Source: Gammaproteobacteria bacterium (GTDB lineage: Bacteria > Pseudomonadota > Gammaproteobacteria > Pseudomonadales > Pseudohongiellaceae). From it: a stretch of 56,760 bases of DNA. Positions 1-8,107 of the stretch are shown one piece after another (the first letter of the stretch is position 1; each line of letters starts with the position of its first letter). The position numbers were made by a program, and so were the translations under genes. Under the pieces are notes generated by a model that saw only the letters and a list, made by a program, of their open reading frames with translations, ran no database searches and was not told where the DNA came from. The stretch is taken from NCBI GenBank assembly GCA_028825335.1, contig JAPKAI010000005.1:1-56760 (forward strand), written 5' to 3'.

Positions 1-58
1 AAATCTCGTACTACTTTAGTGAACCCACTACATTCGATTGTCAGCGAAAGGTCTCTTA

Positions 59-1000
59 ATGAATAACTGCAGCCTTGCCAGCATGGCTCCCGTCAAATTG
101 TGCCTAGTACTGGCAGCAAGCTTTTTACTTTCCATGCAATCGGCCTCTGCAACCACGGTCCGCGTAATTACTTCCTTAGGAAACTTCTCAATAGAACTGT
201 TTGACGATGTCACGCCAGTCACCGTTGCCAACTTTTTAAACTATGTAAACTCCGGACGCTTCAATGGCACGTTAATACATCGCTCTGTGTCGAATTTTAT
301 TATTCAGGGAGGCTCATTCAGCTTCGACGCAAGCAGTCGCAAAATAGTATCCGTTGCCACGGATGCAGCAATACAGAACGAATTCAATGTCCCCAATACG
401 CGAGGAACGGTGGCCATGGCGAAGCTGGGCGGTGATCCGAATAGTGCAACCAGCGGCTGGTTTGTGAATCTTGCGGACAATCGCGAAAATCTCGACTCAC
501 AGAATGGTGGTTTCACAGTGTTTGGTCGCGTCATCGGTGACGGCATGACGGTGGTGGACAGTATCGCAGCGCAACCGACATTCACACTCGCTGGCCTTAC
601 TGATTTTCCTCTAATCAACTATGTCAGTGGCGCAATCGTGACCAGCAACTTCGTAAACATCGCAATTGCAGTTGAAGAGGAGCCAGCACCTGCTCCTAAC
701 TATTTCGACGAAGTCACCGGCCTGCTGCGTGTTACCGTAGATGCTGGAACATTAGGCTTGGCTTCAATGGCATTCTCAATTACGGCAACAGAACCCAACG
801 TCGTCGTGCAACTCGACCTTAGCAGCGTTGAAGTTCTAACCGAGACCGTAGCTAAAATAGCAACCTTCGATGCCAAAACTGGCAGGCTGGTCTTGCCAGA
901 GCTTGTCGTGTCTGGAGAAGTTGCGTTTCGTAACCTAAGCTTTATTTTAAGTGACACTGAGCAGCTCTCATTTACGCTGGAGTCATTCGAAAAAATTTAA
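59..1000 (+). CDS. Secreted cyclophilin-type peptidyl-prolyl isomerase with extra C-terminal domain
   Basis: This gene encodes a predicted periplasmic or secreted peptidyl-prolyl cis-trans isomerase, which catalyses proline isomerisation during folding of exported proteins. The ATG at 59 is preferred over the in-frame start at 38 because GAAAGG lies 7 nt upstream; it gives 313 aa. Residues 1-32 form a signal peptide ending in SASA. The cyclophilin domain (about 33-190) shows the core motifs HRSVSNFIIQGG (Arg75, Phe80, Gln83), GTVAMAK and a GWF segment, so it is probably active. Residues from about 205 to 313 follow a Pro/Ala/Glu linker and form a beta-rich domain I do not recognise. The family is usually 160-200 aa, so this tail is an addition. 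The gene stands alone ahead of the DUF6152 gene. Confidence is high for the family and low for substrate. Confidence 0.88.
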   Translation: MNNCSLASMAPVKLCLVLAASFLLSMQSASATTVRVITSLGNFSIELFDDVTPVTVANFLNYVNSGRFNGTLIHRSVSNFIIQGGSFSFDASSRKIVSVATDAAIQNEFNVPNTRGTVAMAKLGGDPNSATSGWFVNLADNRENLDSQNGGFTVFGRVIGDGMTVVDSIAAQPTFTLAGLTDFPLINYVSGAIVTSNFVNIAIAVEEEPAPAPNYFDEVTGLLRVTVDAGTLGLASMAFSITATEPNVVVQLDLSSVEVLTETVAKIATFDAKTGRLVLPELVVSGEVAFRNLSFILSDTEQLSFTLESFEKI

Positions 1001-1123
1001 GCAGCACTGACTGTCAGCTGCCTAGAATACTGGTGCCAGCGCGCCGTTGACTACTGCTGTCATAGTCATTATTCTCCCTGTAAATTATAAGATCCCGGCG
1101 ATTCCGGACCACAGGAGAGAGTC

Positions 1124-1549
1124 ATGAGCATTAAACGATGGATAACAGCAGCCGTCTCAGCCGCAACATTGGGGGCTGCATTCGTAGTTATACCCGTTCT
1201 AGCTCACCATTCGAGCACACCTTTCTACGACCCTGACCAGCGTGTCGAAATCGAAGGCCCCGTTACACGCTTCGTGTTTAGAAACCCACACGCCTTTCTT
1301 TACGTAGATGTGGCCGACGAAAACGGCGCAACCGTCGAATGGCAGATCGAGCTAGGCGCCCCCGTAAGCATACGCCGTGCTGGCTGGACTCCAGATTCAC
1401 TCCCAGTAGGCATGATCGTAAAAGCCTCCGGCAGACCTTCGCGCGCTGAAGGCACTACCGGCCTGTGTTGTGTGCGCATGACTCGCGCCGATGGCACCCC
1501 AGTTTTAGAAGGTGGTCGCGTTCAGGAACGAACTCAACCGCCAGAATAA
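1124..1549 (+). CDS. DUF6152 family secreted protein
   Basis: This encodes a 141-aa protein of the DUF6152 type, whose function is unknown. Residues 1-27 form a signal peptide, and the mature protein begins with the family's typical AHHSSTPFYDPDQ segment. A compact beta-rich domain follows, with the NPHAFLYVDV and EWQIELGAP blocks that mark the family. A strong ribosome binding site (AGGAGAGAG) precedes the ATG. The gene is followed 112 nt later by another secreted protein and then a cytochrome b561, all on the same strand, and DUF6644-like membrane proteins lie opposite. Such neighbours suggest a periplasmic, perhaps redox-linked, role, but that is inference. A CC pair near residues 110-111 could bind metal or form a disulfide. 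Confidence 0.8.
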   Translation: MSIKRWITAAVSAATLGAAFVVIPVLAHHSSTPFYDPDQRVEIEGPVTRFVFRNPHAFLYVDVADENGATVEWQIELGAPVSIRRAGWTPDSLPVGMIVKASGRPSRAEGTTGLCCVRMTRADGTPVLEGGRVQERTQPPE

Positions 1550-1661
1550 ATCGCCAAGGTATTACCCTTACAAATCTGGACGAGGCCGCAGATCAATTTT
1601 CCTAGGTGGCTTCACAAAATAACAAACTAGAACATAACCAGCATTCAAGGCGGGAATTTTT

Positions 1662-2393
1662 ATGAGAGCAACTACATTTATGAGAGAGAAGTCTGTTTTT
1701 GCAGCTTTGCTTTCTCTAGCGATTGGCGCTACCGCAGGTCAAGTAAACGCGCAAGCAGATAACCAGATACCTGATATTGCGGGAACCTGGAACGGAGGCT
1801 TTAGCGCAAGACCGGTGAATGGCGAAGGTGTTCCCTGGGGCGAAGAGAATTTCCCCAAGCTGAATGCGCGCGCCCTAGCCTATCAAGAAGTCTGGGAAGA
1901 GATCATGGCGCCAAAGTACGACTGCCAGCCCGCCTCTTCGCCTGCAATTCAATACGACCCTTACCACATGGAGGTCGTGCAATGGCCCGACCGTGTCCTT
2001 TTTCGTTACGAGAAAGATGATCAGCTACGCACCATATGGCTAGACGGCCGCGAACCCAAGTCAACGGACTTCGGCGTTCAAGGCTTCTCTGTAGGTCACT
2101 ATGAAGATGACTCTTTGATTATTACCACTACTCACTTCGTGTTCGATGTTGCCGGCTTCGATGATTACAACGGCATCCCCTCTTCCTCACAGAAGATTGT
2201 TCGCGAACGCTACTGGATGGATGGAGAAGATCTGAAGGTAACCTTAGAAGTCGAAGACGCGATGTTCTTACTCGAGCCTACTTCTTACACCACTAGATGG
2301 CTTCCGGCATCCGAGGGCTACAGGCTTCAAGCATACAACTGCGACGCTGAATCGTCACGTGCATCTGTACGCTTCTTTCCATCGAAGTACTAA
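1662..2393 (+). CDS. Secreted protein of unknown function, often found near DUF6152 genes
   Basis: This is a 243-aa exported protein of unknown function. The start at 1662 is preceded by GGCGGGA; a second in-frame ATG at 1680 is also possible and would give a more usual signal peptide (MREKSVFAALL...). The mature part has a DIAGTWNGGF block near the N terminus, a single CQP segment, then RTIWLDGREP and a GHYEDDSLIITTTHF block. These resemble, in order, blocks in the secreted protein at 17808-18791 (GDSIAHWDSDTLVINTQNY), so the two look like distant paralogs. No catalytic motif is evident. It lies in line with the DUF6152 gene upstream and the b561 gene downstream. Confidence 0.7.
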   Translation: MRATTFMREKSVFAALLSLAIGATAGQVNAQADNQIPDIAGTWNGGFSARPVNGEGVPWGEENFPKLNARALAYQEVWEEIMAPKYDCQPASSPAIQYDPYHMEVVQWPDRVLFRYEKDDQLRTIWLDGREPKSTDFGVQGFSVGHYEDDSLIITTTHFVFDVAGFDDYNGIPSSSQKIVRERYWMDGEDLKVTLEVEDAMFLLEPTSYTTRWLPASEGYRLQAYNCDAESSRASVRFFPSKY

Positions 2394-2466
2394 CGCGAAA
2401 ACGAAACGAAGCTGTGTCATCGATCGATGACCACAATTTCGTTTCGTAGTCAGCCAACCTCTCGTC

Positions 2467-2994
2467 ATGAGAAACTCCCGCTCCCTTCTAGATACTCAGA
2501 ACTCCTTTGGTTGGTTTTCGATAGGCATGCATTGGTTTGCAGCACTGGCAATTATTCTGCTTTGGTTTGTCGGTCAAAGCATTTCCTTGCAGTCTGTCGA
2601 GCAGATCGATGCTCGTAGGTCACTGCACATCACTCTCGGCTTAATCGCCTGGTTACCACTTGTCATGCGAATGGTATGGCGCTATAAATCGGGCCATCCC
2701 CACGTCAACGGGCAAACCCTGCTGACGCATCGACTCGCCAAGGCAGTACACCATCTCATGCTACTGGTACTGGTAGTAATGTTGATATCGGGACCGCTCA
2801 TGGCCTGGGCAATGCCAGATAGAAGCAGCTTGTCGGAGTTCGCTTTCATCTTTCATTCCAATGCAGCCAAGGCACTTGCCCTGTTGGTAGTACTGCATGT
2901 ATTGGCGGCGCTAAAACATCTGATGTTTCACGAGGATGAGACTGTAGCTAGGATTTTTGTTCCACGTAAAGATGATGCGAAGGATGAAGGATAG
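2467..2994 (+). CDS. Cytochrome b561 family membrane protein
   Basis: This encodes a 175-aa four-helix membrane protein of the bacterial cytochrome b561 family, which binds b-type heme and moves electrons between quinones and periplasmic acceptors. It shows the N-terminal GWFSIGMHWFAAL segment with a heme-type His in helix 1, RSLHITLGLIAWLPLVMR with a second His in helix 2, HRLAKAVHHLMLL in helix 3, and LALLVVLHVLAALKHLMFH in helix 4. The length matches the family. No clear ribosome binding site precedes the ATG, but the N-terminal residues are needed for the family motif. It follows the DUF6152 and secreted-protein genes and converges on the membrane-protein pair at 3002-3968. Confidence 0.85.
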   Translation: MRNSRSLLDTQNSFGWFSIGMHWFAALAIILLWFVGQSISLQSVEQIDARRSLHITLGLIAWLPLVMRMVWRYKSGHPHVNGQTLLTHRLAKAVHHLMLLVLVVMLISGPLMAWAMPDRSSLSEFAFIFHSNAAKALALLVVLHVLAALKHLMFHEDETVARIFVPRKDDAKDEG

Positions 2995-3001
2995 GAATGC
3001 T

Positions 3002-3487
3002 CTAACCGGTGCCCACGTAGGGAATGAGGCGCCCACAAAGCAGAACACCCGTCCAGAGGAAAAGCGAAGTATAGGCGACAAATTTAGCTATTGGAGGTGA
3101 AGGAGTCGACGAATCCCAGCCATGCATAATCGGGCTTACTTTCCAGTAGTACAGAGCAGCATTCAGCCCAGCCAGTAACACCAAGCCCATCTTGATCTGA
3201 AAACCTATGTTTATCGAATAGCGCATAGGGTCACCATAGAAAAACAGTATGCCGGTTAGCAGGTTGATGCCGAACCCGATTAGGACGAAAGGTAACAAGC
3301 GATGAGTAGCCGCCGGATCGAAGCTGCGGAAATGTCCTGCCATGCGCAGATCGATAACGAGTAAGCCACCCAATAGAAGCGATAAGCCGATGAAATGGCT
3401 AATCTCCATGACTGGCCACAGCCAGTAAGTATCCTGAATCAACAAGTTGAGCGAACCACCGACAATTGACTCTGCAAATGCTTCCAC
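3002..3487 (-). CDS. DUF6644-like integral membrane protein
   Basis: This encodes a 161-aa membrane protein with four to five predicted helices. The N-terminal region contains a Trp-rich stretch, then ISHFIGLSLLLGGLLVIDLRMAG, which resembles the pattern of DUF6644 proteins (a His in a membrane segment followed by a VDLR-type turn). Conserved His and Trp residues inside the membrane could bind heme, but this has not been established for the family as far as I know. It lies 10 nt after the related gene at 3498-3968, so the two are very likely cotranscribed. Its 3' end faces the b561 gene. Function is unknown. Confidence 0.65.
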   Translation of the reverse strand: MEAFAESIVGGSLNLLIQDTYWLWPVMEISHFIGLSLLLGGLLVIDLRMAGHFRSFDPAATHRLLPFVLIGFGINLLTGILFFYGDPMRYSINIGFQIKMGLVLLAGLNAALYYWKVSPIMHGWDSSTPSPPIAKFVAYTSLFLWTGVLLCGRLIPYVGTG

Positions 3488-3497
3488 GGTTGGGCCC

Positions 3498-3968
3498 CTA
3501 AAAAATATACGCGATCAGGCGACCGGCAATGATAGCCGCTAGCCAGAGCATGAGTGAAATTGAGGCGATTATTTTTGTCGGCTTGCTGATCACCAGCGCC
3601 GAATCGCTTAGACCTATCTCAGCACGCAGGCGTGACTGTATGACACCAGCCAATATCATGCCTGCTACGATACAAGCTATCTTCACTAGAAAAGGTACGC
3701 TCGTTATAAATACCGTCGCCTGAGAAGCAAACAGGGCGAAGCCTGACACGGCATTTACGATGAAACCCACCCAACCCAACTTGCCCAAGCCTAGAAACGC
3801 AGATGGCTGAATACCGGGAAATAGCCCCAATAGGGATAGGTCGCGCATTGAGAAGATGCCAACAACAACCGCAAGCCCCATCACGTGCAGGCTCAGCATA
3901 ATGGGATACCCCCATAGTGAGACCGCAACCCATGTCGCTAATTCAGTTGTTTCTAGCGTGGCGAACAT
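3498..3968 (-). CDS. DUF6644-like integral membrane protein, first gene of pair
   Basis: This encodes a 156-aa membrane protein with four to five helices. It parallels its downstream neighbour: MLSLHVMGLAVVVGIFSMRDLSLLG corresponds to the ISHFIGLSLLLGGLLVIDLRMAG block of the next gene, and both end with a GRLIAYIF or GRLIPYVG segment. The two genes therefore look like a duplicated pair that may form a heterodimer. The ATG at 3968 opens the pair; the roughly 100 nt upstream are AT-rich and could carry the promoter. Function is unknown; the position beside a b561 gene suggests membrane electron transfer, as inference only. Confidence 0.62.
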   Translation of the reverse strand: MFATLETTELATWVAVSLWGYPIMLSLHVMGLAVVVGIFSMRDLSLLGLFPGIQPSAFLGLGKLGWVGFIVNAVSGFALFASQATVFITSVPFLVKIACIVAGMILAGVIQSRLRAEIGLSDSALVISKPTKIIASISLMLWLAAIIAGRLIAYIF

Positions 3969-4068
3969 TTTTGTTTATGAACCTATTGCTGATGTTATGA
4001 AATGGCATTGAATTTATGCTTTAGCAGCAACAATTCTCTTTCAGGCGATACTATCAAAATTGCCAGTC

Positions 4069-4269
4069 TTATTCATTCCACCAATGTTCTATGAAATTCG
4101 CGTAGTAGCGAATAAAGAGCTTGTATTCAGGATTAGTCTGATAGTAATCATCCGTCTCGATGAGGAATTTTCTAGATATGAACATATCTAGACTTCTAGA
4201 GATCGTTCGCTGCCTCCACTTCTCCTCAGTCTTCATTGCCGCGCCTTTCTCTATCATCTCGTCAATCAA
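4069..4269 (-). CDS. Short ORF resembling the C terminus of a glycerol-3-phosphate acyltransferase; probably a relic
   Basis: This is a 66-aa reading frame with a TTG start that overlaps the stop of the upstream ORF in a TTGA arrangement. The final residues, NPEYKLFIRYYANFIEHWW, resemble the extreme C terminus of large glycerol-3-phosphate or lysophospholipid acyltransferases (a YYANSIAHL-type ending). This is recalled from family knowledge and not verified. The frame stays open upstream of the TTG and reads SDCDTLIDEMIEKG, continuing well from the upstream ORF's last sensible residues. A one-base frameshift splitting a single gene is therefore as likely as two coupled genes. Neither ORF includes the HxxxxD catalytic motif of such enzymes. 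Confidence 0.35.
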   Translation of the reverse strand: MIDEMIEKGAAMKTEEKWRQRTISRSLDMFISRKFLIETDDYYQTNPEYKLFIRYYANFIEHWWNE

Positions 4270-4679
4270 AGTATCGCAATCGCTAATGAGGTCTTGGGCT
4301 TCTCATATGCTCGCAGTAGTACTGCGCAGATAATAAGTACAGGAATTATCGGCACCACATAACGCTGCGATTGCATTAAGGATTCCGCCAATTCTATTAC
4401 CTTCGGAATACGCTGCTCCTTTTCGAGGTGGTTAAAATCAATACTCCACTCTTCGCTGTAACGGACGAATCTTGATCTGCAGGCTGCTCTGTTTAGCTTG
4501 TCGACGGCCCTGTTTAGGCGGCGGCGCAGGTACCAGCGAACACTGGGAAAAACACACTCATGATTAATGCGTAGCTGGCGGACAGTAGTAGAAAGAATAT
4601 CCAACCAGATAGGGTGACAGTTGAGGTAAAGGCGGCCGTCCACAGCTCTTATTATTTTCTCGATTGTAGAGGAATACAC
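4266..4679 (-). CDS. Hypothetical protein, probable N-terminally truncated and frameshifted acyltransferase fragment
   Basis: This encodes 137 aa from a GTG codon; in-frame codons extend back to a TAG near 4711, and no convincing ribosome binding site is seen. The first half is rich in Arg and Leu with no motif I recognise. Near the C terminus a hydrophobic segment (YVVPIIPVLIICAVLLR) could be a membrane helix, or the hydrophobic core segment of a GPAT C-terminal domain. The last residues (SLAIAIL) diverge just where the other frame offers a better continuation into the ORF at 4069-4269. I read this as the tail of a broken acyltransferase gene. A small membrane protein gene coupled to the next ORF is the alternative. 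Confidence 0.35.
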   Translation of the reverse strand: MYSSTIEKIIRAVDGRLYLNCHPIWLDILSTTVRQLRINHECVFPSVRWYLRRRLNRAVDKLNRAACRSRFVRYSEEWSIDFNHLEKEQRIPKVIELAESLMQSQRYVVPIIPVLIICAVLLRAYEKPKTSLAIAIL

Positions 4680-4788
4680 GCTGTAATTGTCAGAAATAGC
4701 GGGTTTAATGGCCTATTCCTCTATTTCTGAGATGGACTTAACAAGTGATAGTCTCTATCCTACGCACCCTCGTAACTTCCCGTATAGT

Positions 4789-4810
4789 TATCGGTTTAGA
4801 TATCGGTTTA
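4789..4810 (+). repeat. Short direct repeat in the helicase leader
   Basis: The 10-mer TATCGGTTTA occurs twice with a 12-nt period (4789-4798 and 4801-4810), about 60 nt before the helicase start. It lies in the stretch 4687-4866, which is open in frame with the helicase but is more likely untranslated leader. It could be a protein-binding site or part of an RNA leader; CsdA genes often have long leaders. No further evidence is available. Confidence 0.35.
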
Positions 4811-4866
4811 ATTATGCGTCTAAATATCCCCAGATTACCGGCCCAAGGGCAAAGCAAGGCAATACT

Positions 4867-6816
4867 ATGAGTAGCGAAGAAATCACCTCATTCGAGCAAA
4901 TGGCGCTGTCTAAGTCTCTATTAAAGGCTCTCGTTGATGTGGGCTACGAAACGCCTTCCCCTATTCAAGCACAAACCATCCCCTTGCTGCTCGAGGGTAG
5001 AGATGTGCTAGGCCAGGCACAGACTGGAACGGGCAAGACCGCCGCTTTCGCCCTACCTATCCTTTCGAAATTGGATCTGAAGCAGAAAGACCCTCAGGTT
5101 ATGGTTCTGGCACCTACGCGCGAACTCGCCATACAGGTCGCCGAAGCCTTTCAGAAGTACGCTACTCATATAAAAGATTTTCACGTTCTTCCCGTTTATG
5201 GCGGCCAGGACTACAGCGGCCAAATACGCGCCTTGAAACGTGGTGTACATGTAGTGGTCGGAACACCAGGCCGAGTCATGGACCATATGCGTCGCGGCAC
5301 ATTGAAACTCAATCAACTAACCACCCTCGTCCTGGACGAAGCCGATGAGATGTTGCGCATGGGTTTCATCGACGATGTCGAATGGATTCTCGAGCAAATA
5401 CCCAAGCAGAGACAGATCGCCCTATTCTCTGCAACGATGCCTACGCAGATACGACGCATTGCCAGTAAGTACCTGACCGACCCCGTTCAAGTTACGGTCA
5501 AGATGAAGACCGCCACTGCCGAGTCGATCCGTCAGCGTTTTTGGCCGGTTAGCGGCATGCATAAGCTTGACGCGCTCACTCGAATCTTAGAAGCCGAAAC
5601 GTTCGATGCCATGCTGATCTTCGTGCGCACACGTATCCTTACCGTCGACTTAGCAGAAAAATTGTCGGCTAGAGGATTCTCAGCCACAGCACTCAACGGT
5701 GATATAGCGCAGAAAACACGCGAGCGAACTATTGAGAGACTTAAGAAAGGACAGCTAGATATTTTAGTCGCAACCGATGTCGCTGCCCGAGGCTTAGACG
5801 TAGATCGAATCAGTCACGTAGTGAACTACGACATACCACATGATACTGAATCCTATATACACCGTATCGGCCGCACCGGTAGAGCCGGTCGTGAAGGAGA
5901 TGCGATCCTATTTGTTGCTCCACGCGAGAAACGCATGTTGGCCTCCATCGAGAGGGCGACAAACAAGAAGATCGAGATGATGGAACTGCCTTCCACGCAA
6001 CTGATCAACGATAAGCGCGTAGAGCAATTTAAACAGTCGATATCAGAGACCATCGCTAACGAGGACCTTTCTCAATACACCAAATTGCTAGAGAAGTTTG
6101 AGGAAGAGAACGAATTTCCAATGCTAGGCATCGCAGCGGCACTCGCCAAGCTTTCTCAGGGCGACACGCCTCTCTTGTTACAAAACAAGCCTATGCGAAA
6201 AACAGAAAAATTCACACGTGTAGATGAAGGTGAATCGCGAGGCCGAACACGCTCAAAGCCTCCCATTGGGGATAGAAGTTCCAGAGGTGAGTCACGCTCA
6301 CGATCTCCAGCAGAAAATAGAAGCCCCAGAGGTGAGTCGCGCTCACGACCTCCAAGAGCCGACAGCCCTCCAGAAAAAGGCATGGAACGATTTCGCTTAG
6401 AAGTTGGCCACAACCATGACGTTATGCCCGGCAACATCGTAGGCGCTATCGCCAACGAAGCAGGCTTAGATGCTCAACATATCGGCCGCATCAACATTCA
6501 CGATGATCACAGCACGATAGATCTACCCGACGACATGCCGGATGAGATTTTCAAAGAACTCAAGAATGTGTGGGTCTCTGGACAGACACTAAAAATTTCC
6601 CGCTTAACAATGGATGGGAAATCATCTCGATCCGCACGCCCGGCATTCGAAAAGCCGAGCAAGGCGCCAGACAAAGGGCCTAAAAAAGACAAGAAGCCAA
6701 AGCGTAAACCCTTAGCGAAGGGCAAGTCTAACGCGAAGGCTAAAGACGATCCGAAGAAGAAGGCTGCTGCAAAGAAGAAGTCTCGTCACAGGAATCGTGT
6801 GGGCACTGGGAAGTAA
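4867..6816 (+). CDS. deaD: DEAD-box ATP-dependent RNA helicase, CsdA/DeaD type
   Basis: This encodes a 649-aa cytoplasmic RNA helicase that unwinds structured RNA during ribosome assembly and mRNA turnover, typically at low temperature. The open frame extends upstream to 4687, but the ATG at 4867 follows an AAGG and starts at the usual family N terminus, directly before the Q motif. Visible motifs are the Q motif (about 27-38), AQTGTGKT (51-58), PTREL, TPGR, DEAD (157-160), SAT (188-190), ARGLD and HRIGRTGR (332-339). An RNA-binding DbpA-like RRM domain lies at about 506-580, followed by a Lys-rich tail. Residues 455-500 carry Arg/Ser repeats encoded by a 45-bp DNA repeat. The gene ends ahead of a strong bidirectional terminator. 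Confidence 0.95.
   Translation: MSSEEITSFEQMALSKSLLKALVDVGYETPSPIQAQTIPLLLEGRDVLGQAQTGTGKTAAFALPILSKLDLKQKDPQVMVLAPTRELAIQVAEAFQKYATHIKDFHVLPVYGGQDYSGQIRALKRGVHVVVGTPGRVMDHMRRGTLKLNQLTTLVLDEADEMLRMGFIDDVEWILEQIPKQRQIALFSATMPTQIRRIASKYLTDPVQVTVKMKTATAESIRQRFWPVSGMHKLDALTRILEAETFDAMLIFVRTRILTVDLAEKLSARGFSATALNGDIAQKTRERTIERLKKGQLDILVATDVAARGLDVDRISHVVNYDIPHDTESYIHRIGRTGRAGREGDAILFVAPREKRMLASIERATNKKIEMMELPSTQLINDKRVEQFKQSISETIANEDLSQYTKLLEKFEEENEFPMLGIAAALAKLSQGDTPLLLQNKPMRKTEKFTRVDEGESRGRTRSKPPIGDRSSRGESRSRSPAENRSPRGESRSRPPRADSPPEKGMERFRLEVGHNHDVMPGNIVGAIANEAGLDAQHIGRINIHDDHSTIDLPDDMPDEIFKELKNVWVSGQTLKISRLTMDGKSSRSARPAFEKPSKAPDKGPKKDKKPKRKPLAKGKSNAKAKDDPKKKAAAKKKSRHRNRVGTGK
6271..6360 (+). repeat. 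45-bp tandem repeat inside the helicase gene
   Basis: Two head-to-tail 45-bp units (6271-6315 and 6316-6360) begin GATAGAAG and AATAGAAG and each contain CCAGAGGTGAGTC and CGCTCACGA blocks. A more diverged third unit precedes them at about 6226-6270. Each unit encodes 15 residues with the core SRGESRSR. The repeat builds the basic Arg/Ser linker between the helicase core and the RRM domain, and is a likely site of length variation between strains. Confidence 0.8.
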
Positions 6817-6864
6817 AACAGCGGAGCTATTGCTTAGAAGTTTTGCATCACTTTGTTGAGCAAT

Positions 6865-6902
6865 AAAAAAACGGGTGCAAATTTCCATTTGCACCCGTTT
6901 TT
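6865..6902. terminator. Bidirectional rho-independent terminator
   Basis: A 16-17 bp perfect stem (AAAACGGGTGCAAAT pairing with ATTTGCACCCGTTTT) with a TTCC loop is flanked by A and T runs on the two sides. It lies between the converging helicase gene and the NHL-protein gene and should stop transcription from both. Confidence 0.92.
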
Positions 6903-6934
6903 GCATAAAGCCATTATAGCCCTATCGATTCAAC

Positions 6935-8107
6935 TCACGGAATCAATCGTGGAATGAACTTAGTCATACCTTTGATTGGTCCAACCTCGCCAGCGTAGAC
7001 AACGCCATTGCGGTCAACCGTAACACCTTCTCCCATAGAACCTAGGCCACCCATGCCGGAGCCACGCTCAGAGTCGTGTGCCTTGATGTAATACAGTACT
7101 TCACCCGTGCGCGCACTACCTACACGCAGACCCTTCTGCCAACCTGGGTTGTAGTTTTCATCAGACTCGGAGTCAATGGCATACAACATGTCTGTATTAG
7201 GATCGATGAACAGACCGCTGATGCGACTGAACTGGTACCAAGTATCTAGATGATCACCATCTTGCGTGAATATCTGGATGCGGCTGTTTCCACGGTCAGC
7301 TACAAACAATCTGCCCTGCGAATCCATACCTAGAGAGTGAGGTGAACGGAACTGCCCATCCTCAAAGCCGAATTCACCAAAGCTCTTTATAAAAGAACCG
7401 TCTGGCGCAAAGATCGACATACGACTCTTCGCGGTTGGGCCAGCTTCATTCTGAAACTGAGCACCGTGAGTATCGCCCACATAGATGTTGCCGTTAGGAG
7501 CAACTAGAACGTCGTTCGGCGCATCGAAATGAGTCGGCGGATCACCAACTTCACCTGGCGTACCCAGTGTCATCAGCAATTCACCCTGCGGGCTAAACTT
7601 CAAGACCGTATGGCCTTTGCCTGCAGCAGATGGATTTTCTTCTAACTCAGCAGCGTTTGCAGCGCGCGCATCGACGACCCAGACATTGCCTTCGCTATCG
7701 ACGTCCATGCCGTGTGGCCAGATTATCTGACCAGCACCAAAGCTCTGAACTACATTGCCATCTGGATCCAACTTAACTATCGGATCAACATCAGATGTGG
7801 CACAGGAGTTTGTACCACAGCGATCACCAGCCCAAACGTGGATGCCGTCGATATCAATATTGACCGCACTCACTGAACCCCAGCTACGACCATCGGGCAG
7901 AGTGCCGAAGTTGCGCTGTGTCTCATAAGGATTCGGCAGGTGGTTGATTGGCTCCTGATCTGCATGGGCGGCGGGCTGAATAGCACCCGGCCGCGCTGGT
8001 TGTGCTAGAGCGGCGGTCGAAAGCAACGACAGCGCGATACTGGTAACCCCGGCGGTAAGGAGCAATCGAGCTCCTCTTCCATGTGTAGTTTTATTAATCT
8101 TATTCAT
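6935..8107 (-). CDS. Secreted NHL-repeat beta-propeller protein
   Basis: This encodes a 390-aa exported six-bladed beta-propeller of the NHL type, related to peptidyl-alpha-hydroxyglycine amidating-lyase-like proteins. Residues 1-35 form a signal peptide ending in ALAQ. NHL-type blades are visible as repeated patterns such as WPHGMDVDSEGNVWVVD, DAPNDVLVAPNGNIYVGD and SPHSLGMDSQGRLFVADRG. A CGTNSC pair near residue 97 may form a disulfide. The ATG is preceded by an AGAGGTGAA-like Shine-Dalgarno sequence. Such propellers serve as lyases, esterases or binding scaffolds, and no catalytic role can be assigned here. It is transcribed divergently from the symporter pair. Confidence 0.82.
   Translation of the reverse strand: MNKINKTTHGRGARLLLTAGVTSIALSLLSTAALAQPARPGAIQPAAHADQEPINHLPNPYETQRNFGTLPDGRSWGSVSAVNIDIDGIHVWAGDRCGTNSCATSDVDPIVKLDPDGNVVQSFGAGQIIWPHGMDVDSEGNVWVVDARAANAAELEENPSAAGKGHTVLKFSPQGELLMTLGTPGEVGDPPTHFDAPNDVLVAPNGNIYVGDTHGAQFQNEAGPTAKSRMSIFAPDGSFIKSFGEFGFEDGQFRSPHSLGMDSQGRLFVADRGNSRIQIFTQDGDHLDTWYQFSRISGLFIDPNTDMLYAIDSESDENYNPGWQKGLRVGSARTGEVLYYIKAHDSERGSGMGGLGSMGEGVTVDRNGVVYAGEVGPIKGMTKFIPRLIP

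Noticed and set aside
4687..4866. 60-codon N-terminal extension of the helicase
   Set aside because: The composition is unlike helicase N termini, and the ATG at 4867 has a ribosome site and starts right before the Q motif.
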